Shown here: one piece after another, positions 6,903-14,094 of the stretch
How positions within the stretch are numbered: position 1 is the first letter of the stretch
How the letters are laid out: every line of letters starts with the position of its first letter
NCBI GenBank assembly: GCA_964569295.1
Contig: CAZMVU010000097.1
Coordinates: forward strand, 1 to 17,334
DNA length: 17,334 bases
DNA from: CAZMVU01 sp964569295
GTDB lineage: Bacteria > Hydrogenedentota > Hydrogenedentia > Hydrogenedentales > JAGMZX01
Reading direction: 5' to 3'
Notes under the pieces: model-generated
What the model saw: the letters and a program-made list of their open reading frames with translations, nothing else
Told to the model about the DNA's origin: nothing
The model's database searches: none
Translations under genes and position numbers: made by a program

Positions 6903-7175
6903 ATGCTCCTGATAAAAGTTGTCGACCTTATATTCAACATCTACCTCATCGGGCTCATTGTGTATGCCATTTCTTCCTGGGTGCAGCACCCGACCGCCTT
7001 TCAGATTCGCCGCAGCCTCGAGCAATTCTATGCACCGTTTCTCGACCCCATACGCCGCATGTTGCGATCGGTAAACGTCGGCGGCGTGGGCATCGACTTC
7101 TCGCCCATGGTGCTTGTGCTCCTTATCATTCTGGCGCGCAGGGTGGTGATCAGCCTGCTGGTTGGGATACTCTAA
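6903..7175 (+). CDS. YggT family membrane protein
   Basis: A 90-residue integral membrane protein with two hydrophobic segments (about 5-26 and 66-88) joined by the family-typical loop. DPIRRMLRS followed by Gly-rich GGVGIDFSPM matches the YggT pattern of a Pro-Ile-Arg-Arg stretch and then D-x-S-P. The length is normal for a single-repeat YggT. The biochemical role is unsettled; family members have been linked to osmotic stress and cell-division loci. AGGA lies shortly before the ATG. It is 89 bp after the E2-like gene and 32 bp before the sialidase-like gene on the same strand. Confidence 0.88.
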   Translation: MLLIKVVDLIFNIYLIGLIVYAISSWVQHPTAFQIRRSLEQFYAPFLDPIRRMLRSVNVGGVGIDFSPMVLVLLIILARRVVISLLVGIL

Positions 7176-7194
7176 GCGAACCTACACCGAAAAC

Positions 7195-7201
7195 GGAGGA
7201 G
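7195..7201 (+). promoter_or_regulatory. Strong Shine-Dalgarno site for the sialidase-like gene
   Basis: GGAGGAG lies 6 bases before the ATG at 7208. It is one of the strongest ribosome sites in the window and marks the true start inside a longer open frame, immediately ahead of a signal peptide. Confidence 0.8.
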
Positions 7202-7207
7202 AGCGCC

Positions 7208-8443
7208 ATGCGCTTTTGTTTTGCTGCCTTACTCACTTTTACTTTTTTGGCCATCCCTTTCCCCCAGCCCGCCTTTGCCTTTGAACCCCTGCCCTTCGAG
7301 ATTGAGCGCGATGCGGCCACCGAAGGTTTCGACGGCGATTTCTGCTGGTTCCATCCGCGGGCGGGAGTGCTGCCCGGACAGGGCGAGGACGGCAAAAACG
7401 CCGTGGTCATGACCTTACAGAAATGGTTTCTCAGCGCGAGCGACTACTTCTCCGGGTTGTCGACCATGCGCACCGACGACCTTGGCAAGACGTGGACCGG
7501 CCCAACAGAAAGTCCCGGCCTCGCCTGGCGCGAGGAAGAGAACGACATCACGGTGGGCGTGTGCGACTTTACACCCGGCTGGCACGCACCGACGGAAACG
7601 CTGCTGGGTGTGGGCCATACCGTACGCTACAAAGACGGCCACCTCATGCGCGATCCGCGCCCGCGGGAGTTCGCCTATGCCGTGTTCGATGCGGAGGAAG
7701 GCGCGTGGGCGCCGTGGGACATTGTGGCACTGCCGGACCGCGATCATTACTTCAGCTATGGCCCGGGTTGCGCGCAGTGGCTGGTGGAGGAAGACGGCAC
7801 GATGCTTGTCCCCTTCTACCACAAACCCAAAGACAGCAAAATCTACTCGAGCTCGGTCATGCGCCTGACCTTCGACGGCGAGAAGCTGCACGTCAAGGAA
7901 ATCGGCCCGCCACTCGACCATGACGTCCCGCGCGGCTACTACGAGCCGTCGCTCACCCGGTTCCAGGACAAGTACTACATGACCATCCGCAATGACGTGC
8001 GCGGTTACGTGTCGGTCAGCGAGGACGGCCTGCACTTCGCCGAACCGAAGCCGTGGCTCTTTGACGACGGTGAGGAACTCGGCAGCTATAACACACAGCA
8101 GCACTGGGTCACCCACAGCGATGGGCTCTTCCTGGCCTACACCCGGCGCGGCGCGGACAACGACCACATCATGCGTCACCGGGCGCCGCTGTTTATTGCC
8201 CAGGTGGACCCGGCGCGCTTGTGCGTGGTTCGTGAAACGGAAAAGGTGCTCGTACCGGAGCGCGGCGCGCGTCTCGGTAACTTCGGCGTGGTTTCCGTCA
8301 ATGCAAACGAGTCTTGGGTGACCGTGGGCGAAGGCATGTACGGCGCCGACATCACCGAGAGCGAAGCCAATGGCCGCGTGTGGGTAAGCCGTGTACTGTG
8401 GTCCGAGCCGAACCGGTCCGGCCTGGTGACGCCGCCGCCATGA
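7208..8443 (+). CDS. Secreted sialidase-like (BNR/Asp-box) protein
   Basis: 411 residues. A signal peptide is visible: MRF, a hydrophobic core, then a likely cut after AFA at about residue 24, so it should leave the cytoplasm. The mature part resembles bacterial six-bladed beta-propeller sialidase relatives. An Asp-box, RTDDLGKTW, follows the TLQKWFLSASDYFSGLS segment, and a weaker one is VSVSEDGLHF. Further conserved-looking stretches are PSLTRF, YNTQQHWVTHSDGLF and RHRAPLFIAQVD, the last typical of the many paralogues in Planctomycetes and Lentisphaerae. I did not identify a full arginine triad, so sialic-acid hydrolysis is unproven; another glycan or a binding role is possible. Next gene follows after 16 bp. 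Confidence 0.85.
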   Translation: MRFCFAALLTFTFLAIPFPQPAFAFEPLPFEIERDAATEGFDGDFCWFHPRAGVLPGQGEDGKNAVVMTLQKWFLSASDYFSGLSTMRTDDLGKTWTGPTESPGLAWREEENDITVGVCDFTPGWHAPTETLLGVGHTVRYKDGHLMRDPRPREFAYAVFDAEEGAWAPWDIVALPDRDHYFSYGPGCAQWLVEEDGTMLVPFYHKPKDSKIYSSSVMRLTFDGEKLHVKEIGPPLDHDVPRGYYEPSLTRFQDKYYMTIRNDVRGYVSVSEDGLHFAEPKPWLFDDGEELGSYNTQQHWVTHSDGLFLAYTRRGADNDHIMRHRAPLFIAQVDPARLCVVRETEKVLVPERGARLGNFGVVSVNANESWVTVGEGMYGADITESEANGRVWVSRVLWSEPNRSGLVTPPP

Positions 8444-8459
8444 TCCCTTCGAGCCCCCT

Positions 8460-9182
8460 ATGCAACTGCTGCTAATAAACGGAAGTCCCTGCGGTGCGGA
8501 GAGCACAACACACATGCTGGCCGCTATGTTTATCGCGGGGGCCCGGGAGATGGGGGCAGCGGCCGATAACTTGCTACTCGCCGACTACGACATCCGCCCT
8601 TGCATTAGTTGCGGCGAATGCTGGCGAGAAGACATCGCCTTTTGCCGGCAGCCGGACGATATGCGGCCGCTGCTCGCCAAGGTGCGCCAAGCGGATGTCC
8701 TGATATTCGCCACACCAGTCCACCTCGAAAACGTGACCGGATTACTGAAGGTCTTCATGGACCGCATGCTCCCCTTCATCAGCCCCTGTGTCGAACCTGG
8801 TCCGGGCGGTGATTATCAGCCGGCGCCTACCCCCACATCGGTGCCCGCGATTGCGGTCATCGCCACCAGCGACATGCCGGACCAGAGCCATTTCGAGGTG
8901 CTGCGCCTTTTCTTCCAGCGGCTCGCCGGCTACCTCAACACGACGCTCGTGGCCGAGATATACCGCAGTCAGGCAGAACTGCTGCGCGGGGACAGCCTGG
9001 TGTTGCGGCCATTCATTGCCCCCTACCTCAAGCACGTGCGGCAAGCCGGCGCGGAACTCGCGCGCGAGGGATGCTTGTCCCAGAAAACACGCGCGGCGCT
9101 CGATCACGCACTGGTACCGCCCGGGCTATACGCGCATGGAGCGAACGCTTACTGGAACAAGCGCCGTGGTGAGGAAGATTAG
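8460..9182 (+). CDS. Iron-sulfur flavoprotein-like NAD(P)H-dependent FMN reductase
   Basis: 240 residues with a flavodoxin-like fold. LLINGSPCGAESTT at the N-terminus is the FMN phosphate-binding loop, and ADVLIFATPVHLENVTGLLKVFMDR is the family's second flavin-contacting segment. Between them is C-x2-C-x2-C-x7-C (C48, C51, C54, C62), placed as in iron-sulfur flavoproteins (Isf) where such a cluster carries [4Fe-4S]. Its role would be electron transfer in the cytoplasm; the partner is unknown. The start codon is 16 bp after the sialidase-like stop, with no good Shine-Dalgarno, so translation may depend on coupling. It converges with the next gene, their stops overlapping by 4 bases. Confidence 0.85.
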   Translation: MQLLLINGSPCGAESTTHMLAAMFIAGAREMGAAADNLLLADYDIRPCISCGECWREDIAFCRQPDDMRPLLAKVRQADVLIFATPVHLENVTGLLKVFMDRMLPFISPCVEPGPGGDYQPAPTPTSVPAIAVIATSDMPDQSHFEVLRLFFQRLAGYLNTTLVAEIYRSQAELLRGDSLVLRPFIAPYLKHVRQAGAELAREGCLSQKTRAALDHALVPPGLYAHGANAYWNKRRGEED

Positions 9183-9946
9183 CCTGGCTGAAACGTTTCC
9201 ACCTCGTACCGCACGAAGGGCGCGTACTGCGCGGTGTTGTAGTCCCAGCCGCCTTCCATACGCGAGGGTACGGTATAGCCTGCGCAGGTGGTGTAGGCGT
9301 TGATGTCCGCGCCGAACACCGCATAGCCAGGCTCACGGCCTGGCATATCAACGCGCCAGCGGTCCAGCCAGAGGGCGGTGACGGCGCCGGCAGCATCGCA
9401 GCGCAGGGACAGGCAAATGTCCTCGCCGGCAATCGTGAATCGCGCCACAATTACGTTATTGCCCGCGCATTCCCACCTTACCCCGAAGCGCGGCAGCAAC
9501 GCCGCTGGGGTCCAGAGCATTTCCGAAGCCAGCCGCCCCACCGCTGAACGCTGGATATCCGGTCCGGACGCATGAACTACCGGCAACATCGCCCACAACC
9601 AGATACGCAAGCCAGCGCATTCCCCCGCAATAAGATAGTCCGCACCGTCGAATGCCAAGACCCGGCGCCGCACCTTCGCCTGCCATACGAACCCGCGGAA
9701 AGCGGCAATGCGCTGCCGTGCATCGAGCACAAACCAGGGCTTGTCCTCCGCCATACGAAACGCGCCGTGCAACTGGATTGCAGCCGCGGTGTACAAGGTT
9801 GTACCAGGCGCCATGGCATGGGTAAAGAAACGTTGCACGGGCGCACCCAGCGATGCGATTTCCGCGCGATCAAACTGCGCACGGACATGCGCGTCCACGA
9901 GACGGGGCGCGATCGCCCGATATACCCGTGCAGCCCGTGTACACAC
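9179..9946 (-). CDS. DUF6544-like protein of unknown function
   Basis: About 255 residues from the chosen GTG. The core pattern APVQRFF...LYTAAAIQLHGAFRM, then GFVWQAKV, LIAGECAGLRIWLWAMLPVV, SAVGRLASEMLWTPAALL and a C-terminal FGADINAYTTCAGYTVPSRMEGGWDYN, resembles DUF6544-type proteins, whose role is unknown. The usual N-terminal membrane segment is not apparent, so the protein may be shortened or the start may be wrong. GTG 9946 comes 5 bases after the phosphodiesterase stop and has only a weak ribosome site. A longer reading from 10036 would overlap the upstream gene by 85 bases with an Arg-rich, low-quality N-terminus. Probably co-translated with the phosphodiesterase. The gene is convincing; family name and start are moderate. 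Confidence 0.65.
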   Translation of the reverse strand: MCTRAARVYRAIAPRLVDAHVRAQFDRAEIASLGAPVQRFFTHAMAPGTTLYTAAAIQLHGAFRMAEDKPWFVLDARQRIAAFRGFVWQAKVRRRVLAFDGADYLIAGECAGLRIWLWAMLPVVHASGPDIQRSAVGRLASEMLWTPAALLPRFGVRWECAGNNVIVARFTIAGEDICLSLRCDAAGAVTALWLDRWRVDMPGREPGYAVFGADINAYTTCAGYTVPSRMEGGWDYNTAQYAPFVRYEVETFQPG

Positions 9947-9951
9947 GCGGC

Positions 9952-10962
9952 CTACATCACGGCAGCAGCCGGCCGGACCGCAGCAGATTGTGCGCCGGGA
10001 TCGGCCGCGCCGCCGGCCTCGAGCGTAGCCCGGCACACGTCGGGCTTGTTGGTAATGATGGCATCCACCCCCCAGTCCTGGAGCGTGAGCATGCGCGCCG
10101 GCTCATCGACAGTCCATGCGGCGACTGTCATCCCGCTGGCGTGAAAGTCGGCAATCCGCTCAGGCGTCAACGACTCGTGATGCGCGTTGAAACCGTCGGC
10201 ACGGATAACTTTTGCAAATCTTACCAGTTGCGGCCAGTGCTCGGGGTGGTCCTCGTCTTCGCTGGCAAGCATTTCGACGCGCATCTCGGGCGCTTCGCTC
10301 AACGCCACCAGGCAGATGACCGGCGAGAAGGACTGAATGACAACCTGGTTCGCCATATCACGCGTGCGTACGGCATCGATAACAGCGCGCGTAAGCGCCA
10401 AGTTGCGGGTACCACTGTCGGCCACCATAGTCATTAGATCGGCGCGCAGTTCCGGGGTAAGACGCTCGACGTCCTGCGTGGCGGCGGCCATCCGTCCGAA
10501 GAGCAGGCGGTCATCGTCGCTGTTCTTCACCTCGATGTACACACCAATACGCCCTTTCGCATAGTCGAGCGCCTCGCCCAGCGTGGGCAGCCGCTCCCCG
10601 GCATATTCCGGCGAAAACCAGTCTCCCGCATCGAGTTCCTTGAGTTCCGCCATCGTAAGGGCGGAAACAGGCCTGTCGACGCCCGTGGTGCGCTCCAGGT
10701 TTTTGTCATGGATAACAACTACCTTGTTATCTCTGGTAATCGTGCAGTCGAGCTCAAACCAGTCAGCATGCATCTCATCCGCCAGCCGGAACGCAGCAAT
10801 CGTGTTCTCGGGGGCGTAGGCGCTGGCGCCACGATGGGCAATGACGATCGCGCCATCGCCGACTTGGGGCGGTGTAAACGTATGCTGACACCCGAGGCCT
10901 ATCCCGGCGGCCAGGGCCACGCAAAGCGCGAGCGTGAGAACAACCGAAAGGTTTTTTGTCAT
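9952..10962 (-). CDS. Glycerophosphodiester phosphodiesterase family protein, exported
   Basis: 336 residues. It should hydrolyse glycerophosphodiesters to glycerol-3-phosphate and an alcohol. The TIM-barrel signature is complete: AHRGASAYAPENT (His43, Arg44, Glu52), FELD (Glu70, Asp72) and VVIHD (His85), followed by RTTG and the C-terminal AWTVDEPARM...GVDAIITNKPD. The N-terminus MTKN plus hydrophobic residues 5-24 is a signal sequence. Cys25 in GLGC could be a lipoprotein site, but the -3 residue is Gly, so the lipobox is imperfect; periplasmic or membrane-anchored. The start at 10962 is set by AGGAG 8 bases upstream; the longer open frame has no such support. First gene of a two-gene minus-strand unit. 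Confidence 0.92.
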   Translation of the reverse strand: MTKNLSVVLTLALCVALAAGIGLGCQHTFTPPQVGDGAIVIAHRGASAYAPENTIAAFRLADEMHADWFELDCTITRDNKVVVIHDKNLERTTGVDRPVSALTMAELKELDAGDWFSPEYAGERLPTLGEALDYAKGRIGVYIEVKNSDDDRLLFGRMAAATQDVERLTPELRADLMTMVADSGTRNLALTRAVIDAVRTRDMANQVVIQSFSPVICLVALSEAPEMRVEMLASEDEDHPEHWPQLVRFAKVIRADGFNAHHESLTPERIADFHASGMTVAAWTVDEPARMLTLQDWGVDAIITNKPDVCRATLEAGGAADPGAQSAAVRPAAAVM

Positions 10963-10970
10963 ACGAAAAA

Positions 10971-10975
10971 CTCCT
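10971..10975 (-). promoter_or_regulatory. Shine-Dalgarno site for the phosphodiesterase gene
   Basis: Minus-strand AGGAG lies 8 bases before the ATG at 10962 and directly precedes the signal-peptide-coding start. Confidence 0.7.
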
Positions 10976-11015
10976 GTTCCGTATAAATCCTGCCCGCCCA
11001 CCCACACTGCCGCTG

Positions 11016-11046
11016 AGTATAGCCGGGAACCGGGGGGCGCTGTCCA
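11016..11046 (-). promoter_or_regulatory. Candidate promoter for the phosphodiesterase operon
   Basis: Minus-strand TATACT (revcomp of 11016-11021, 5/6 to the -10 consensus) is preceded by TGGACA (revcomp of 11041-11046) at a 19-base spacing, longer than ideal. The leader would be about 45 bases. Confidence 0.35.
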
Positions 11047-11246
11047 ATTGGGCAACACTCCCGGTAGACAACGTTTGCAGAAGCGCTGCGGCACGGTGTA
11101 TAGCATGGACAAAGGCCTGTACACGCCCAGGTAAGACCGGTAAAACGCCGAACATGCGCAGTCATGTCCGCGGCAAAGCCGGTTGCCAACAAGGATTTCG
11201 CACTAATTTCGGGGGGCATGCGGAAGTATCCAGCCTGCTCGCGTGT

Positions 11247-11276
11247 TTTACAATGAGAGCGCCCGCTTTCTACTAT
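11247..11276 (+). promoter_or_regulatory. Candidate sigma-70 promoter for aceE-aceF-lpdA
   Basis: TTTACA (11247-11252, 5/6 to the -35 consensus) and TACTAT (11271-11276, 4/6 and common in -10 boxes) are separated by 18 bases. Transcription would start near 11283, giving a leader of about 65 bases. Confidence 0.5.
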
Positions 11277-11308
11277 GCTGGCGGAAGCATTGGAGCATGT
11301 GTGCGCGG

Positions 11309-11322
11309 CGCCGCCCGCGGCG
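11309..11322 (+). promoter_or_regulatory. GC hairpin in the aceE leader
   Basis: CGCCG (11309-11313) pairs with CGGCG (11318-11322) over a 4-base loop. It competes with a perfect 10-base palindrome, GCGGCGCCGC, at 11305-11314. It sits 25 bases before the GTG start. A regulatory role is speculative. Confidence 0.3.
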
Positions 11323-11347
11323 TTGCTAACCCGGGAATATCCATATT

Positions 11348-14020
11348 GTGAGTATCGAACAACAACCTGAACACAATGACGATGCCAATTTCGGCGATTG
11401 GCGCGAAGCCTTCGACAATCTGCTACAGCGCGAGGGGCGGCAGGCGGCGGCGCAATTGCTCGCCCGGCTGCATGAATACGCGCAGGAGGAGGGGGTACAC
11501 CTGCCTTTCTCGGCGAATACGCCCTATGTCAACACGATTCCCAAGGAAGAAGAGCCGCCCTACCCCGGCGACCGCGAACTCGAGCGGTTGAACAAGTCGA
11601 TCATCCGGTGGAACGCCATGGCCATGGTCGTGCGTGCGAACCGGGAGGCGAGCGGCATCGGTGGGCACATCTCGACCTATGCCTCGGCCGCGACGCTCTA
11701 CGAGGTCGGCTTCAACCATTTCTTCCGTGCAAAGACCAAGGACTACGCGGGCGACCAGGTGTACTTTCAAGGACACGCCTCCCCCGGCATCTACGCCCGG
11801 GCGTACCTCGAGGGGCGCCTGACCGACCAACACCTGAAGAATTTCCGGCGCGACCTCAAGGAGGGCGGCAGCCTCACGTCGTATCCGCACCCGTGGCTCA
11901 TGCCCGACTTCTGGGAATTCCCGACGGTGTCGATGGGGCTCGGGCCGATCATGTCCATCTATCAGGCGCGGTTCAACCGCTACCTCGAAAACCGCGGACT
12001 CAAGCAAGACAATACCGGCAAGGTCTGGTGCTTTGTGGGCGACGGCGAGACCGATGAACCGGAAACCCTCGGCGCGATCACCCTGGCCGCCCGCGAAAAA
12101 CTGGACAACCTGGTCTGGGTAGTGAACTGCAACCTGCAGCGCCTCGACGGCCCCGTGCGCGGCAACCATAAGATCATCCAGGAACTCGAGGCGATCTTCC
12201 GCGGCGCCGGCTGGAACGTGATCAAGGTGGTCTGGGGCAGCGACTGGGACCCCCTCTTCGAGAAGGACAAGGACAACATCCTCGAGAAGGGTGTTGGCCA
12301 GGCAGTGGACGGCGTGTTCCAGAAGTTCAGCGTGTCCTCGGGCGATTACATCCGCAAGACCCTCGAGGAACTGGCGCCGGGGATCGCCAAGCTGTTCGAA
12401 GACCTCGACGACCAGCAACTGCGCAAGCTCAAGCGCGGCGGCCACGACCCGGTGAAGGTCTATGCCGCCTACCACCGCGCCATCAACCACCAGGGCCAGC
12501 CCACGGTCATCCTCGCGAAGACCGTCAAGGGGTACGGCCTGGGCGAGAGCGGCGAGGGCAAAAACATCACCCACCAGCAGAAAAAGCTGAACGAAGACGA
12601 ACTGCGCGAATTCCGCGGCCGCTTCGGCATCCCCATTTCCGACGAACAGATCGCCTACGCGCCCTTCTACAAGCCCAGCGGCGAAAGCCTGTCGGTGAAG
12701 TACCTCAAGGAACGGCGCGAGGCCCTGGGCGGCTACATTCCCGAGCGCACCGTGCGTGCTCCGGCCATCAAAGCGCCGAAGGAGGAGCTGTTCAAGGAGT
12801 TCTACGAAGGCAACGCGCGCGGCGCCAGTACCACCATGGTGCTCGTGCGCATGCTGTCGCACCTCATGCGCGACAAAGAACTGGGCAAGCTCATCGTGCC
12901 CATCGTGCCGGACGAGGCGCGCACGTTCGGTATGGACGGACTGTTCCGGCAAGTCGGTATCTATTCGTCCATTGGCCAGCTCTATGAGCCGGTGGACAAG
13001 GAAAACCTGCTCTACTACAAGGAAGCGAAAGACGGCCAGATTATCGAGGAAGGGATCACCGAGGCAGGGTCGATGTCCTCCTTCATCGCCGCAGGCACGG
13101 CCTATGCCACCCACGGCATCAACACCATCCCCTTCTTTGTCTACTACTCGATGTTCGGTCTCCAGCGCGTGGGCGATCTGGTGTGGGCCGCCGGCGATAT
13201 GCGCGCCAAAGGGTTCCTGTGCGGGGGCACGGCGGGGCGTACCACGCTCGCCGGCGAAGGACTCCAGCACCAGGACGGCCAGAGCCACGTGTATGCCATG
13301 GCGCCGCCCACGCTCAAGGCCTACGACCCGGCCTACGCCTATGAGATGGCGGTTATCGTGCGCGAGGGCATCCGCGAGATGTACGAGGAGCAGCAGGATT
13401 GCTTCTACTACATCACGGTGGGCAACGAGAACTATGCGCAGCCCGCCATGCCCGAGGGCAAACAGGTGCGCGAGGGGATCATGAAGGGCATGTACAAGTT
13501 CCGCGCGTCGGAGCGCAACGATCTGAAACTGCACGCGCACCTCCTGGGCAGTGGCTCGATCATGAACGAGACCCTGAAAGCGCAGGAATTGCTCGAGGAC
13601 TACGGTGTCGCCGCGGACTGCTGGAGCGTCACCAGCTACAAGCAACTGCGCAACGACGCCCTGGATACCGAGCGCGGCAACATGCTGCACCCGGGCCGCA
13701 AGCAAAAGGAGGCCTATGTCACCCAGTGCCTCAAGGATGAACCGGGCGTCGTGGTGGCGGCCTCGGACTATATGAAGATTCTGCCCGACGGCGTGCGCCC
13801 GTGGATTCCCCAGCGCATGGTCAGCCTCGGTACCGACGGCTTCGGACGCAGTGAAGACCGGGAGTCGCTGCGCGACTGGTTCGAGGTGGACGCGCGCTAC
13901 ATCGCCCTGGGGGGCTTGGCCGCACTCTGCGAGGAAGGTGCAATCGAGGCGAAGGTGGTCAATCAGGCGATGGAAGACTTCAACATCGACCCGAAGCGCC
14001 TGAATCCACGCATCCATTAG
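11348..14020 (+). CDS. aceE: Pyruvate dehydrogenase E1 component, homodimeric type
   Basis: 890 residues, against about 887 in E. coli AceE. It is the thiamine-diphosphate-dependent E1 that decarboxylates pyruvate and acetylates the E2 lipoyl group. The ThDP/Mg motif is clear: GDGE (Asp232), then NCNLQ with Asn262 and Gln264, a constant +2 offset from the E. coli ligands (Asp230, Asn260, Gln262). The active-site loop KGYGLGESGEGKNITHQ places His409 at E. coli His407. The GTG start has no strong Shine-Dalgarno, but it puts the conserved DW of the N-terminal region at residues 17-18, nearly as in E. coli, so the start is sound. First gene of the pdh operon, with aceF 74 bp later. Confidence 0.97.
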   Translation: MSIEQQPEHNDDANFGDWREAFDNLLQREGRQAAAQLLARLHEYAQEEGVHLPFSANTPYVNTIPKEEEPPYPGDRELERLNKSIIRWNAMAMVVRANREASGIGGHISTYASAATLYEVGFNHFFRAKTKDYAGDQVYFQGHASPGIYARAYLEGRLTDQHLKNFRRDLKEGGSLTSYPHPWLMPDFWEFPTVSMGLGPIMSIYQARFNRYLENRGLKQDNTGKVWCFVGDGETDEPETLGAITLAAREKLDNLVWVVNCNLQRLDGPVRGNHKIIQELEAIFRGAGWNVIKVVWGSDWDPLFEKDKDNILEKGVGQAVDGVFQKFSVSSGDYIRKTLEELAPGIAKLFEDLDDQQLRKLKRGGHDPVKVYAAYHRAINHQGQPTVILAKTVKGYGLGESGEGKNITHQQKKLNEDELREFRGRFGIPISDEQIAYAPFYKPSGESLSVKYLKERREALGGYIPERTVRAPAIKAPKEELFKEFYEGNARGASTTMVLVRMLSHLMRDKELGKLIVPIVPDEARTFGMDGLFRQVGIYSSIGQLYEPVDKENLLYYKEAKDGQIIEEGITEAGSMSSFIAAGTAYATHGINTIPFFVYYSMFGLQRVGDLVWAAGDMRAKGFLCGGTAGRTTLAGEGLQHQDGQSHVYAMAPPTLKAYDPAYAYEMAVIVREGIREMYEEQQDCFYYITVGNENYAQPAMPEGKQVREGIMKGMYKFRASERNDLKLHAHLLGSGSIMNETLKAQELLEDYGVAADCWSVTSYKQLRNDALDTERGNMLHPGRKQKEAYVTQCLKDEPGVVVAASDYMKILPDGVRPWIPQRMVSLGTDGFGRSEDRESLRDWFEVDARYIALGGLAALCEEGAIEAKVVNQAMEDFNIDPKRLNPRIH

Positions 14021-14094
14021 ACAGGCATAGGCAGGCGGCAAACACCGGACGCTGACCACACCACGGTGGCGGGAACGAACACAGGACAAACCAC

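Larger units (their letters stand above)
10963..11347. other. Divergent intergenic region between the phosphodiesterase and pdh operons
   Basis: 385 bases without a convincing gene. Short open frames here have no ribosome sites and no recognisable product. It holds a candidate promoter in each direction, a GC-rich hairpin and a small inverted repeat before the aceE start. Nothing recognisable as a riboswitch or known RNA was seen. Confidence 0.6.

Noticed and set aside
6665..7207. Long N-terminal extension of the sialidase-like frame
   Set aside because: It overlaps the E2-like and yggT genes out of frame. The true start has GGAGGAG and a signal peptide at 7208.
10934..11351. Short + strand open frames in the divergent intergenic region
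   Set aside because: None has a ribosome site or a recognisable product, and they overlap the signal-peptide region of the phosphodiesterase or the aceE promoter.
11423..14089. 888-residue open frame antisense to aceE
   Set aside because: Its frame is kept open by the codon bias of aceE on the other strand. It has no recognisable domain and no ribosome site, and aceE is certain.
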